A stretch of 64,000 bases of DNA from Sulfitobacter sp. M05 (GCF_029285175.1 NZ_JABEDH010000002.1:992001-1056000), one strand, 5' to 3'. Shown: positions 45,816 to 55,559, numbered from the stretch's first letter. Notes: a model not told the origin generated them from the letters alone. Translations and numbers: made by a program.

Positions 45816-48584
45816 ATGGCGGATAAGATTACATTCACGCTTGACGGAAAAACTGTCGAGGCGGAGAGCGGTCTGACGATTTGGGAAGTTGCCAATGGCC
45901 GTGGCCTTGTGATCCCGCACTTGTGTCACAAACCCGCCCCCGGATACCGCCCGGATGGCAACTGTCGTGCCTGTATGGTCGAGATCGAAGGCGAACGCAC
46001 GCTGGCGGCCTCCTGTATTCGTGAACCCGCTGAGGGGATGGTCGTGACCACCAACAATGCGCGTGCCCAATCGGCGCGCAAGATGGTGATGGAGTTGTTG
46101 ATGGCGGACCAGCTGGACGAGGCGGTTGCCCATGACCGGTCCAGCCATTTGTTCGATATGGCCGCGCTGAACGGGGTTGACGCCAGCCGTTTCCCGAAAT
46201 TGGAAGAAGGCCGCATTCCGCTGTTGGATGACAGCCATGTTGCGATGTCTGTCAATCTGGATGCCTGTATTCAATGTGGTCTGTGTGTGCGGGCCTGCCG
46301 AGAGGTGCAGGTCAACGATGTGATCGGCATGTCGGGGCGGGGCCATGACAGCTATCCCACGTTCGATCTGGCGGACCCGATGGGCACGTCCAGCTGCGTG
46401 GCCTGCGGGGAATGTGTGCAGGCCTGCCCAACAGGCGCTTTGATGCCATCGAGCGTGGTAGATGCCGATCAGGTGGGCGACAGCGCGGATTTTGACAAGG
46501 AAGTCGAGAGCATCTGCCCGTTCTGTGGTGTCGGATGTCAGATTTCATTGAAGATCAAAGATGACAAAGTGAAATACGTCGAGGGCATTAATGGCCCTGC
46601 GAACGAAGGGCGGCTGTGTGTGAAAGGCCGGTTCGGGTTTGATTATATCCACCATGACCACCGGCTGACCAAGCCGCTGATCCGTCGCGAGGATGCGCCG
46701 GCCAAGGGGTTGAACGTGGATCCGGGCAACTGGCAGGAGTTCTTCCGAGAGGCGGAATGGGATGAAGCGCTGGATTTCGCGGCCAAAGGGCTGAAGGACA
46801 TCGGCGGCACCGGTGTTGCCGGTTTCGGCTCAGCGAAATGCACCAACGAGGAAGCCTATCTGTTCCAGAAGATGATCCGGCAGGGGTTTGGTCATAACAA
46901 CGTCGATCACTGCACACGTCTGTGTCACGCGTCCTCTGTTGCGGCGCTGATGGAGAACGTGGGGTCTGGCGCTGTGACTGCGACGTTTAACGAGATTGAG
47001 AACGCCGATGTGGCCATTGCGATTGGGTGTAACCCGATTGAAAACCACCCCGTTGCGGCGACCTATTTCAAGCAGTTCACCAAGCGCGGTGGCAAGCTGA
47101 TTGTGATGGACCCGCGGGGGCAGGCGCTTAAGCGGTTCTCGTCGCATATGCTGCAATTCCGGCCCGGCACCGATGTGTCGATGTTGAATGCGATCATGCA
47201 TGTGATTGTCGAGGAAGAACTGTACGACAAGCAGTATATCGATGCCTACACCGAGAATTGGGAAGCGGAAAAAGAGCATCTGAAAGACTTTACCCCCGAG
47301 AAGATGGCGGAGGTTTGCGGCATCGACGCCGAGACCCTGCGCGATGTGGCGCGTACCTTTGCTGGCGCAAAGGCGGCGATGATTTTCTGGGGCATGGGGG
47401 TCAGCCAGCACATTCACGGAACTGACAATTCGCGCTGTCTGATTTCACTGGCGTTGATGACCGGCCAGGTTGGGCGCCCTGGTGCTGGCCTGCACCCGCT
47501 GCGTGGTCAGAACAATGTGCAGGGTGCTTCGGATGCTGGTCTGGTGCCGATGTTCCTGCCGGATTATCAGTCAGTGATGAACGACGGGGTGCGCTCGGCC
47601 TTCACGGAGGTCTGGAAATCGGAGGATTTCTCCAACCAGAAAGGTCTGACCGTAACCGAGATCATGGACGCGGTGCATGATGGCGATATCAAGGGCATGT
47701 ATGTGCTGGGGGAAAACCCGGCGATGTCTGACCCTGACGTGGAACATGCCCGGGATGCGCTGGCCAAGCTGGAGCATCTGGTGGTGCAGGATCTTTTCAT
47801 CACGGAAACCGCAAATTTCGCGGATGTGATCCTGCCGGCGAGTGCCTTTGCCGAGAAAGCGGGCACGGTTACCAATACCAACCGTCAGGTGCAGATGGGC
47901 CGTCCGGCGGTGCCACCGCCGGGTGAGGCGCGCGAGGACTGGTGGATCGAGGTGGAGTTGGCCAAACGTCTGGGGCTGGGGTGGGATTACACATCCCCTG
48001 CGGATGTTTTTGCCGAGATGAAGCTGAACATGAAATCGCTGGATAATATCACTTGGGACCGGCTGGAGCGTGAAAACGCAGTGACCTATCCGTCGCTGTC
48101 GCCCGAGGACCCCGGTCAGGCGATTGTATTTGCGGATGGTTTCCCGCGGCCCGACGGGCGCGCGCGGTTTACGCCTGCGTCGATTATTGCGCCGGATGAT
48201 GTGCCCGATGAAGAGTTCCCGATGATCCTGACTACCGGACGGCAGTTGGAGCATTGGCACACGGGTTCAATGACGCGGCGTTCTAAGGTGCTGGACGGAT
48301 TGGAACCGGAAGCGAATTGTTCTTTGCATCCCAGCACCCTGCGTAAACTGGGTGTGACACCCGGAGAAGCGGTGCGGTTGTCGACCAAGCGCGGTACGAT
48401 CGAGATTATGGCCCGTGAGGATCGCGCGGTCATGCCTGATATGGTGTTCCTGCCTTTTGCCTATGTGGAGGCCGCGGCGAATATTTTGACCAATCCGGCG
48501 GTGGACCCTTACGGGAAAATCCCGGAGTTCAAATTTTCCGCTGTAAAGGTTGAGGCTGTTGTGGAACCGGCTACAGCGGGGTGA
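45816..48584 (+). CDS. formate dehydrogenase catalytic subunit (molybdenum, FdsA/FdhF type)
   Basis: A 922-residue enzyme. It has an N-terminal [2Fe-2S] ferredoxin-like domain (IPHLCHKPAPGYRPDGNCRACM), a His/Cys cluster region, two [4Fe-4S] motifs (CIQCGLCVRACREVQ and CVACGECVQACPTGA), then the Mo-bisPGD domain with CPFCGVGCQISLK. The metal ligand is Cys370, next to His371, in HCTRLCHASSV; it is cysteine, not selenocysteine. The C-terminal molybdopterin-binding domain reads LTTGRQLEHWHTGSMTRRS. This is the FdsA layout, slightly short of Rhodobacter FdsA, but fdsB, fdsG, fdsC and fdsD are absent. The partner for electron transfer is therefore unknown. CAGGAGAAG precedes the ATG. Confidence 0.93.
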   Translation: MADKITFTLDGKTVEAESGLTIWEVANGRGLVIPHLCHKPAPGYRPDGNCRACMVEIEGERTLAASCIREPAEGMVVTTNNARAQSARKMVMELLMADQLDEAVAHDRSSHLFDMAALNGVDASRFPKLEEGRIPLLDDSHVAMSVNLDACIQCGLCVRACREVQVNDVIGMSGRGHDSYPTFDLADPMGTSSCVACGECVQACPTGALMPSSVVDADQVGDSADFDKEVESICPFCGVGCQISLKIKDDKVKYVEGINGPANEGRLCVKGRFGFDYIHHDHRLTKPLIRREDAPAKGLNVDPGNWQEFFREAEWDEALDFAAKGLKDIGGTGVAGFGSAKCTNEEAYLFQKMIRQGFGHNNVDHCTRLCHASSVAALMENVGSGAVTATFNEIENADVAIAIGCNPIENHPVAATYFKQFTKRGGKLIVMDPRGQALKRFSSHMLQFRPGTDVSMLNAIMHVIVEEELYDKQYIDAYTENWEAEKEHLKDFTPEKMAEVCGIDAETLRDVARTFAGAKAAMIFWGMGVSQHIHGTDNSRCLISLALMTGQVGRPGAGLHPLRGQNNVQGASDAGLVPMFLPDYQSVMNDGVRSAFTEVWKSEDFSNQKGLTVTEIMDAVHDGDIKGMYVLGENPAMSDPDVEHARDALAKLEHLVVQDLFITETANFADVILPASAFAEKAGTVTNTNRQVQMGRPAVPPPGEAREDWWIEVELAKRLGLGWDYTSPADVFAEMKLNMKSLDNITWDRLERENAVTYPSLSPEDPGQAIVFADGFPRPDGRARFTPASIIAPDDVPDEEFPMILTTGRQLEHWHTGSMTRRSKVLDGLEPEANCSLHPSTLRKLGVTPGEAVRLSTKRGTIEIMAREDRAVMPDMVFLPFAYVEAAANILTNPAVDPYGKIPEFKFSAVKVEAVVEPATAG

Positions 48585-48593
48585 ACACGATTA

Positions 48594-48656
48594 GCGCCCG
48601 AAACGGGCGCAGATGATTCTATTTTGCTGAGGGGGACTTTGCCCCCCAGACCCCCC
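48594..48656 (+). terminator. hairpin and C-rich repeat after the formate dehydrogenase gene
   Basis: GCGCCCG-AAA-CGGGCGC (48594-48610) is a perfect short hairpin 9 bp after the stop, with ATTCTATTTT downstream. A second G/C element, GGGGG-ACTTTG-CCCCC (48631-48646) followed by CCCCCC at 48651-48656, resembles a short intergenic repeat often seen at gene ends in this group. It lies between convergent genes. Confidence 0.6.
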
Positions 48657-48719
48657 ACAGCATTTAAGGCCAAAAAGAGAAGAAAGCTGTTTGGCTGAAG
48701 ATGGCGCACAGCAGGGTGG

Positions 48720-49421
48720 TCAGCCCCAAGTGACATCGCCGAGAAAGATGTATCCGGCACCGTAGATTGTTTTGATCAGGCGCGGGTTTTTTGGGTCTTC
48801 GCGCAGTTTTGTACGCAGCCGCGAAATCCGCACATCCATGGCCCTGTCAAAGGACTCAGAGGCGGCACCGCCAAGGCTTTCTTGCATCTGGGTGCGGCTG
48901 ATCAGACGTTTGGGGCTTTCCAGAAAGAGCCGCAAGACTTCGCTTTCTGCATGGGAAAACGGTATCTCCTCGCCTTCGGTATCGCATAGAACATAGCTGT
49001 CGAAATAGGCGGTCCAGCCGTTGAAGCTGGCGGTATTGCCGGTGGCAGTTGCGGATTTGGGGCTGCGCAGGCGGGCGCGGATGCGGGCCACCACTTCGGT
49101 CGGATCGAAGGGTTTGATGATGTAGTCATCGGCACCCAGTTCAAGCCCCGTCACGCGGTCCTGCACCTGCGCGCGGCCGGAAATGATGATCACAACCGCG
49201 CCCAGTTCAAGGGCCAGCCGGTGGACCAGCGTCAGCCCGTCGGTGTCGGGCAAGCTGAGATCGACAAGGCAGACATCGGGGGTGCGTTTGGCCAGCGCCG
49301 CCTCAAAGGCGCGGGCGCGGGCGAAGCTGAGGGTGTCAAAGCCGGCCTCTTCCAGCGCATCGGCCAGAAGGGTGCGAATTTCGGGTTCATCGTCCAGAAT
49401 GGTGACGAGGGGGCGGGTCAT
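48720..49421 (-). CDS. OmpR/PhoB-type response regulator
   Basis: A 233-residue two-component regulator. The receiver domain has the acidic pair in VTILDDEPEIRTLL, the phospho-acceptor Asp54 in DVCLVDLSLPDTDG and the conserved lysine in DDYIIKPFDPTEV. The C-terminal winged-helix domain has LLFLESPKRLISRTQMQESL-like and RAMDVRISRLRTKLREDP motifs ending in IKTIYGAGYIF. Its ATG overlaps the stop of the hybrid kinase gene (ATGA), so the two form a pair. The divergent acyl-CoA ligase/Liv genes 2 kb away are the likely targets. Confidence 0.95.
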   Translation of the reverse strand: MTRPLVTILDDEPEIRTLLADALEEAGFDTLSFARARAFEAALAKRTPDVCLVDLSLPDTDGLTLVHRLALELGAVVIIISGRAQVQDRVTGLELGADDYIIKPFDPTEVVARIRARLRSPKSATATGNTASFNGWTAYFDSYVLCDTEGEEIPFSHAESEVLRLFLESPKRLISRTQMQESLGGAASESFDRAMDVRISRLRTKLREDPKNPRLIKTIYGAGYIFLGDVTWG

Positions 49422-51325
49422 TCAGGGGCCTCGCGCGTTGGAGTGATAAGAGCCGCGAGATCATCCGCGGTGAAGGGTTTGCGCAGCACCGGGGCCAGCC
49501 GCTGACCACTGCGGAACAAAGCGTTGTCAGGCGGCAGCGAAGTCATCAGCAGCATTGGCACACGGTCTGCATTGCGCTGGGCAAGGTCGAGGCCGGTGGC
49601 TTCGCCGACCAGCTGGATATCGGAAAGAATCATTGCGATATCGGGCAGATCGGCAAGCAGGGCCGTGGCTTCGTCGGCGCTGATGGCTTCGATGACGGAA
49701 TGGCCCAGATGCATCAGCATATCACGTACAGATGCGCGGATGTCGCCGTCGTCCTCGACCAGCAGCACGAGACCGGTGGTGGCCGGCAGAGCGGCGCGGT
49801 AGGGCAGGCGCAGGGTGATCAGCGCGCCGGTGTCGCCGTTGCGCAGGCGCAGGTCGCCGCCGGCAGATTTCGCCATATCATAGACCATCGAGAGGCCCAG
49901 TCCGCTGCCTTCGCTGGCCTTGGTGGTGAAAAAGGGGTCGATGCCGCGTTCAAGGGCGATGGGCGAGAAACCGGGGCCGGAATCCTCGACGGTCCATTCG
50001 ATCCAAGTGTCGTTTACAACCCGTTGTTTCAGGGTGATATTTCCCGCCGCACCGCAGGCATCGCGGGCGTTCAGGATCAGGTTTAACAGGCTGTCGGTGA
50101 TATGCCCCTTGTCCAGCAGCACCGCCTGATCCGGGGCGTTGTTTTCGATGACAAGTGTCATTCCATCGGGCAGGGCCGGGTTTGCCAGCGTGGCAAGATC
50201 ACTCAGCACCGTTGCAGGGGCCGTGGCGGTGGGGCGCTGGGCGCGCGGGCCGGTGACATCGGCAATTGAGCTGAGCAGGGTGCCGCCGCGCCGTGCTGCC
50301 GCGAGGGTGCCGTTCACCAGTTCAAGTGCCTGTTCGGGCAGGTCCGGCAGGCGGCCAAGCCGGGATTGCATCCCTAGAATGATCGTCAGCAGGTTGGAAA
50401 AGTCATGCGCCAACCCTGAAATCATTTGTGCGGCCAGCTCGCGTTTGCGGGTTTGTTGCAGAGCGACGCGGGTTTGGGTTTCCTCGGTGATGTCCATCGA
50501 CAGGATATAGGCCCCGCCGAGGGTATCGGGCGTAAAGGCGGCGCGGATGCGGCGGGCGGAGGCATCATGGGTGAATTCCTTGATTGCGGCGATGCCGTTG
50601 AAAGCGTCCTTCAGTGCGGGTTCGATACGCTCGTAAGCTTGCGCACCCAGGGCTGCGCTGATGTGCAGCCCGGCAATATCGGTAGGCCGGCCCGGCATTA
50701 CTGTAGACAGTTTGTTGTTGGAAAACGTGTAGTGCCCGTTGGCATCAACATGGGCGATATGGGCCGGCATCATTTGGGTGGTCAGACGGGTGCGGGCCTC
50801 GGAAGCTGTTAGTTGCCGTTTGGTTTCTTCAAGGGTGGTGATCATCGCGGCCAGTTTGCGGTTTGTTGCGGACAGTTGTTCGGCATGGGCAAGCACCTGA
50901 TCCGACAGCGCATCCGAGCGTGCGCTGAGCAGGGCCTCTTGTTGTTTGGTCGCGGTGATGTCGGTGTAAACAGTCACCCAGCCGCCTTGCGGCAGGGGGG
51001 ACCCCTCGACGCTGATGGTGCAGCCGTTTGCGCGGGTGCGTTCCATGTAGTGCGGCTTGAAAGCCAGAGCCTGATCAATGCGTTCGTTCACAAAGCTGTC
51101 GACATCTTCGACCGGCCCGTATTCGCCACGGGCGGCAAGGTGACGGATGGTTTCGCGAAAGGTGGCCCCCGGTGTGACCAGCCTGTCGGGCAAGCTGAAC
51201 ATTTGTTGGAACGGAGCGTTGGAGACCACAAGTTGCAAGTTAGAATCGTAGATTGTCAGGGCCTGTGCAATCAGGTTTAACCCGGCGCTGGTCATCGCTT
51301 TGGCTTGTTCGTCGGTGATCTGCAT
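49418..51325 (-). CDS. PAS-containing hybrid histidine kinase
   Basis: A 635-residue sensor with no membrane segment, so it senses in the cytoplasm. Order: PAS domain 1 (about 15-125, ALTIYDSNLQLVVSNAPFQQ), a coiled coil (about 130-180), PAS domain 2 (about 185-280), HisKA with phospho-acceptor His307 in SGLAHDFSNLL, HATPase (NARDACGAAG, EDSGPGFSP, GSGLGLSMVY) and a C-terminal receiver (about 518-630) with Asp569 in MILSDIQLVG. GGAGG precedes the ATG at 51325. The extra receiver may modulate signalling to the partner regulator. It is divergent from the ligase gene (206 bp), implying control of that operon, perhaps by an intracellular ligand such as an acyl compound. Confidence 0.94.
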   Translation of the reverse strand: MQITDEQAKAMTSAGLNLIAQALTIYDSNLQLVVSNAPFQQMFSLPDRLVTPGATFRETIRHLAARGEYGPVEDVDSFVNERIDQALAFKPHYMERTRANGCTISVEGSPLPQGGWVTVYTDITATKQQEALLSARSDALSDQVLAHAEQLSATNRKLAAMITTLEETKRQLTASEARTRLTTQMMPAHIAHVDANGHYTFSNNKLSTVMPGRPTDIAGLHISAALGAQAYERIEPALKDAFNGIAAIKEFTHDASARRIRAAFTPDTLGGAYILSMDITEETQTRVALQQTRKRELAAQMISGLAHDFSNLLTIILGMQSRLGRLPDLPEQALELVNGTLAAARRGGTLLSSIADVTGPRAQRPTATAPATVLSDLATLANPALPDGMTLVIENNAPDQAVLLDKGHITDSLLNLILNARDACGAAGNITLKQRVVNDTWIEWTVEDSGPGFSPIALERGIDPFFTTKASEGSGLGLSMVYDMAKSAGGDLRLRNGDTGALITLRLPYRAALPATTGLVLLVEDDGDIRASVRDMLMHLGHSVIEAISADEATALLADLPDIAMILSDIQLVGEATGLDLAQRNADRVPMLLMTSLPPDNALFRSGQRLAPVLRKPFTADDLAALITPTREAPE

Positions 51326-51531
51326 CAGGGCCTCCTGCCTTATCGCTAGCACTGAAGCCGCGCGAGGCAAAGGGCCTGAAGGGTGTCTGGTGGCGCTGTT
51401 ACATTTCGTAAGGTTTTAGAAAAATTCAGGAAAAAGTTGACCTCCACGCTGTAGCCATCATCCTGATGGATGGGGGAATCGCATAAAGCGGTCGATCCTG
51501 CCGAATAGGGCAGGTTAGGGAGGACATAACT
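51326..51531. promoter_or_regulatory. divergent promoter region between the kinase and the ligase-Liv operon
   Basis: These 206 bp hold both starts. A small palindrome CCATCA-TCC-TGATGG lies at 51455-51469 and a TTGACC box at 51437-51442, either of which might belong to the ligase promoter. AGGGAGGA at 51518-51525 is the ligase ribosome binding site. None of the regulator sites can be assigned with certainty. Confidence 0.4.
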
Positions 51532-53505
51532 TTGGCAACGCCACTGACGCGCGCCGACGGACCACAGTCCGTTCCGGCGCTACTGCATCGTAACGCCACC
51601 AAATTCGCGGACGCACCGGCGTACCGTGAAAAAGAATATGGTATCTGGCAAAGCTGGACCTGGTCGCAGACCCGCGACGAGGTTGAGGCGCTGGCGCTGG
51701 GCCTGATGGAAATGGGCATCAACGAGGGCGATTTTGTTGCGATCATCGGACGCAACCGCCCATATCTTTATTGGGCGATGATGGCCGCAGAGATGTGCGG
51801 CGCTGTGCCTGTGCCGCTGTATCAGGACGCCAACGCCGAAGAGATGGCCTATGTGATGAGCCACTGCGGTGCGCGTTTTGCCATCGTGGGAGATCAGGAG
51901 CAGGTCGACAAGATTCTGGAAGTCGAAGAGCAGCTGTCTGAGTTCGAGCAGATGATTTACCTCGATCCGCGCGGTTTGCGCAAATATGATCACGGCGCGA
52001 TGAAGCAATATTCCAACGTGCAGGAAATCGGCCGCCAGTTCCGCGACAAACACATTAAGGAGCTGGAAGCACGTCAAGCCAAGCTGGATTACGACAGCAC
52101 AGGCGTGATGCTTTATACTTCAGGCACAACCGGCAAGCCCAAGGGCGTGGTTCTGAGCAACCGCAACGTCATCGAGACTGCCAAGTCGTCTTCCGAATTC
52201 GACGGGCTGCGTCAGAGTGATGATATTCTAGCCTATTTGCCGATGGCATGGGTGGGTGATTTTATCTTTTCCGTTGGGCAATCCCTGTGGACCGGGTTCT
52301 GCACCAACTGCCCGGAATCCGCAGACACCATGCATGTGGATCTGCGCGAGATTGGCCCGACCTATTACTTTGCCCCGCCGCGGGTATTCGAAACGCAGCT
52401 GACCAATGTGATGATCCGCATGGAAGACGCCAGCCGCATGAAAAAATGGCTGTTCGATACCTTCATGGCCCATGCCCGCAAGGTTGGACCGGCGATTCTG
52501 GATGGCAAAAGCGTCAGCCAATGGGACCGGTTTAAATACAAGCTGGGCGAAGCGTTTGTCTATGGGCCGCTGAAGAACACCCTCGGGTTTTCACGTGTGC
52601 GGGTCGGCTATACGGCGGGTGAAGCGATCGGGCCGGAAATCTTTGATTTCTATCGGTCCTTGGGGATCAACCTGAAACAGCTTTACGGCCAGACCGAAGC
52701 CACAGTGTTTATCACCGCGCAGCCGGATGGCGAAGTGCGCAGTGATACGGTGGGCGTCACATGCCCCGGTGTGGAGCTGAAAATCGCCGAGAATGGCGAA
52801 GTATTTTATCGCTCGCCGGGCGTTTTTGTGGAGTATTACAAAAACCCCGAAAGCACCGCCGATACCAAGGATGCCGAAGGTTGGGTCGCCACAGGCGACG
52901 CGGGCTTTATCGAGGAAAGCTCGGGGCATTTGCGGATCATCGACCGGGCCAAGGACGTGGGCCAGATGGCGAGCGGATCGTTGTTTGCGCCAAAATACGT
53001 CGAGAACAAGCTGAAGTTCTTTCCGAATATTCTGGAGGCTTTGGTTTTTGGCAACGGCAAGGATGAATGTACAGCCTTTATCAATATCGACCTGACTGCG
53101 GTTGGTAACTGGGCGGAACGCAATAACATTGGCTATGCCTCCTATCAGGAACTGGCCCAGCATCCGCAAGTGGTTTCGCAGATTCAGGATCACGTCGAAG
53201 CGGTAAACGCATCGGTGGCCGAGGACGAGATGCTGTCAGGGTGTCAGGTGCATCGCTTTGTTGTGCTGCACAAGGAACTGGATGCTGATGACGGTGAATT
53301 GACACGTACCCGCAAGGTGCGCCGCCGGATCATCGAAGATAAGTATGCTGATATCATCGCGGCACTTTACGACGGGTCGGTAGAGGTCAGCACCGAGACG
53401 GAAGTGACCTATGAAGACGGGCGCAAGGGGTCGATCAAAGCGACGCTGGGTGTGCGGGACGCAAAGGTCATACCGGTGACACCAACAAGAATGGCGGCGG
53501 AATGA
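51532..53505 (+). CDS. long-chain-type acyl-CoA synthetase (AMP-forming)
   Basis: A 657-residue adenylate-forming ligase. The P-loop-like motif is MLYTSGTTGKPKGVVLSNRN, the adenine-binding motif LYGQTEATVF, and the hinge and catalytic-lysine end includes GWVATGDAGFIEESSGHLRI. The length and FACS-like order fit long-chain acyl-CoA ligases, but substrates in this group range widely. No ATG is well placed: translation starts at TTG 51532 (ATPLTRADGPQSVPALL) with AGGGAGGA just upstream. It heads the Liv-type operon, with a second, unrelated CoA ligase at the far end. Confidence 0.93.
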   Translation: MATPLTRADGPQSVPALLHRNATKFADAPAYREKEYGIWQSWTWSQTRDEVEALALGLMEMGINEGDFVAIIGRNRPYLYWAMMAAEMCGAVPVPLYQDANAEEMAYVMSHCGARFAIVGDQEQVDKILEVEEQLSEFEQMIYLDPRGLRKYDHGAMKQYSNVQEIGRQFRDKHIKELEARQAKLDYDSTGVMLYTSGTTGKPKGVVLSNRNVIETAKSSSEFDGLRQSDDILAYLPMAWVGDFIFSVGQSLWTGFCTNCPESADTMHVDLREIGPTYYFAPPRVFETQLTNVMIRMEDASRMKKWLFDTFMAHARKVGPAILDGKSVSQWDRFKYKLGEAFVYGPLKNTLGFSRVRVGYTAGEAIGPEIFDFYRSLGINLKQLYGQTEATVFITAQPDGEVRSDTVGVTCPGVELKIAENGEVFYRSPGVFVEYYKNPESTADTKDAEGWVATGDAGFIEESSGHLRIIDRAKDVGQMASGSLFAPKYVENKLKFFPNILEALVFGNGKDECTAFINIDLTAVGNWAERNNIGYASYQELAQHPQVVSQIQDHVEAVNASVAEDEMLSGCQVHRFVVLHKELDADDGELTRTRKVRRRIIEDKYADIIAALYDGSVEVSTETEVTYEDGRKGSIKATLGVRDAKVIPVTPTRMAAE

Positions 53506-53671
53506 GCGTGCGATCTAGGTTCGCGCTGATGCCACGCTTTTGTCTGTTGCCGCAGGCGGCAGACAATGCGCGGCGCGCGGCGTCATCCCGGATGTCGGGT
53601 GTGAACGCAGCTGTCGCGCTCGGGGAGGGGACAGTTTTGAGTTTAATTTGCAAGATGAAGGATGGGGCGGC

Positions 53672-54490
53672 GTGAAAGATATTGCTGAAAGCTATGTCAC
53701 AACGGACGGGCGCACCATTGGGCCTGTTGTGATGGAGATGAAGAATATTACCCTTAGATTTGGCGGCGTTGAGGCGATCAAGGATATCTCCTTTAACATC
53801 CGTGAAGGGGAAATTCGCGCCATCATCGGGCCGAACGGCGCGGGTAAATCGTCGATGCTGAATGTCATCTCGGGGTTCTATGTGCCGCAGGAGGGCGAGG
53901 TTTGGTACAAGGGCGCGCGTCGGCCGGCGATGAAACCTTTCGAGGTTGCCCGGCAGGGGATTGCGCGGACATTTCAGAACATTGCCCTGTTTGAAGGGAT
54001 GAGCGTTCTGGACAATGTGATGACCGGACGGCTGACCCATATGAAAACAGGGTTGTTTGCGCAGTCGCTGTGGAAGGGTAAAGCCGAGGCCGAGGAAATC
54101 GAGAACCGCGAAGTGGCGGAGAAGATTATTGATTTTCTTGAGATTCAGGCGATCCGCAAGACACCTGTCGCGCGTCTGCCTTACGGTTTGAAGAAACGGG
54201 TTGAGTTGGCGCGGGCCTTGGCCGCGGAGCCGTCGATCCTGCTTTTGGATGAACCGATGGCGGGGATGAACGTCGAGGAAAAAGAGGACATGAGCCGCTT
54301 TATTCTGGATGTGAACGATGAATTTGGCACCACGATTGCACTGATCGAGCACGATATGGGTGTGGTGATGGACCTGTCTGATCGGGTTGTTGTGATGGAT
54401 TACGGCAAGAAGATCGGCGACGGCACACCGGATGACGTGCGTAACAATCAGGATGTGATTGATGCCTATCTGGGGGTTGCCCATGACTAA
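53672..54490 (+). CDS. Liv-type ABC transporter ATPase (LivG-like)
   Basis: A 272-residue ATPase. Walker A is IGPNGAGKSSMLN, the signature motif is degenerate as ARLPYGLKKRVELARAL, and Walker B is ILLLDEPMAGMN. The LivG-type insertion and C-terminal end (VIDAYLGVAHD) are present. A GTG at 53672 preceded by GGATGGGG is the chosen start; no ATG gives a better one, and the 166 bp before it show no other gene. With the LivF-like ATPase at 58165 it would form the heterodimer driving import. Confidence 0.92.
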   Translation: MKDIAESYVTTDGRTIGPVVMEMKNITLRFGGVEAIKDISFNIREGEIRAIIGPNGAGKSSMLNVISGFYVPQEGEVWYKGARRPAMKPFEVARQGIARTFQNIALFEGMSVLDNVMTGRLTHMKTGLFAQSLWKGKAEAEEIENREVAEKIIDFLEIQAIRKTPVARLPYGLKKRVELARALAAEPSILLLDEPMAGMNVEEKEDMSRFILDVNDEFGTTIALIEHDMGVVMDLSDRVVVMDYGKKIGDGTPDDVRNNQDVIDAYLGVAHD

Positions 54491-54538
54491 TTCATACGGT
54501 CCCGATCCACTTATTGCCGGTTTGCAGGGGGCATTACG

Positions 54539-55546
54539 ATGAACGAACAACTCGCCTTTACGATTGAGGTTTTTGCCAACGGGCTGATGGCGGGGGTGCT
54601 TTATGCGCTGGTCGCTTTGGGGTTCGTTCTGATTTACAAAGCCTCTGGAATTTTCAATTATGCCCAAGGTGTTATGGCGCTTTTTGCGGCGATGACGCTG
54701 GTTGGTATTCAGAACGGGCAGGTGCCATTTGCCCATCTGATCAACGCGATTTTTGGCACTGAAATTCACCATTTTGGCTGGCATGTACATTCGTTTCTCG
54801 CGATCCTGTTGACAGTGGTTGTGATGATTGCGCTGGCCTGGATGGTGCAGCAGTTTGTGTTCAAGCATCTGGTGGGTCAGGAGCCGATCATTCTGTTTAT
54901 GGCGACCATCGGTCTGGCCTATTTCCTTGAAGGGGTGGCGGATCTGATGTGGGGGTCCGAGCTTAAGGCGTTGAACGTCTGTGCCGCGGAAGGAGCTTGC
55001 CTGCCGCAGGGGATGAACCTGTGGCTTGAGGGCACGACCTATGAGGCGCTGGGATACGGGTTCTTCATCGACAACCTTGATATTGTTGCGACAATTGTTG
55101 CCGCTGTGCTGGTCGCCGGGTTGATCATGTTTGCCCAGTACACAAAGCAGGGCCGCGCGATGCGGGCCGTGGCGGATGACCATCAGGCAGCCTTGTCGGT
55201 TGGTGTATCGCTGAACTTTATCTGGGTTCTGGTGTGGTCATTGGCGGGGTTTGTCGCGCTGGTTGCCGGCATCATGTGGGGCGCCAAATCAGGTGTGCAG
55301 TTTTCGCTGTCGCTGATCGCCCTCAAGGCGCTGCCGGTGTTGATGCTGGGAGGCTTTACGTCGATCCCCGGGGCCATTGTGGGTGGTTTGATCATCGGTG
55401 TGGGCGAGAAGTTGTTTGAGTTCTTGATTGGCGCGCCCTTCCTTGGCGGGGCCACGGAGAACTGGTTTGCTTACATGCTGGCGCTCGTGTTCCTGGTGTT
55501 CCGTCCGCAGGGCTTGTTCGGGGAGAAGATCATTGAGCGTGTTTGA
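54539..55546 (+). CDS. Liv-type ABC transporter permease (LivH-like)
   Basis: A 335-residue inner-membrane permease with eight or more hydrophobic segments. LMAGVLYALVALGFVLIYKA and GIFNYAQGVMALFAAM are the LivH hallmark at the start; the EAA-like cytoplasmic loop reads GRAMRAVADDHQAALSVGV. It is longer than E. coli LivH by about 30 residues, mainly in the first periplasmic loop (FGTEIHHFGWH). GGGGG precedes the ATG. It is followed by a repeat-bearing 79-bp gap and then livM. Confidence 0.93.
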   Translation: MNEQLAFTIEVFANGLMAGVLYALVALGFVLIYKASGIFNYAQGVMALFAAMTLVGIQNGQVPFAHLINAIFGTEIHHFGWHVHSFLAILLTVVVMIALAWMVQQFVFKHLVGQEPIILFMATIGLAYFLEGVADLMWGSELKALNVCAAEGACLPQGMNLWLEGTTYEALGYGFFIDNLDIVATIVAAVLVAGLIMFAQYTKQGRAMRAVADDHQAALSVGVSLNFIWVLVWSLAGFVALVAGIMWGAKSGVQFSLSLIALKALPVLMLGGFTSIPGAIVGGLIIGVGEKLFEFLIGAPFLGGATENWFAYMLALVFLVFRPQGLFGEKIIERV

Positions 55547-55559
55547 TGCCATGCGGCGC

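Noticed and set aside
44961-46346. 461-residue version of the phosphatase gene
   Set aside because: The N-terminal 244 residues run antisense through the formate dehydrogenase gene; the family start and ribosome binding site are at 45614.
53468-55183. 571-residue frame antisense to the LivG and LivH genes
   Set aside because: Composition (His, Arg, Gln-rich) is that of reverse-strand shadow; the opposite strand encodes two clear transporter genes.
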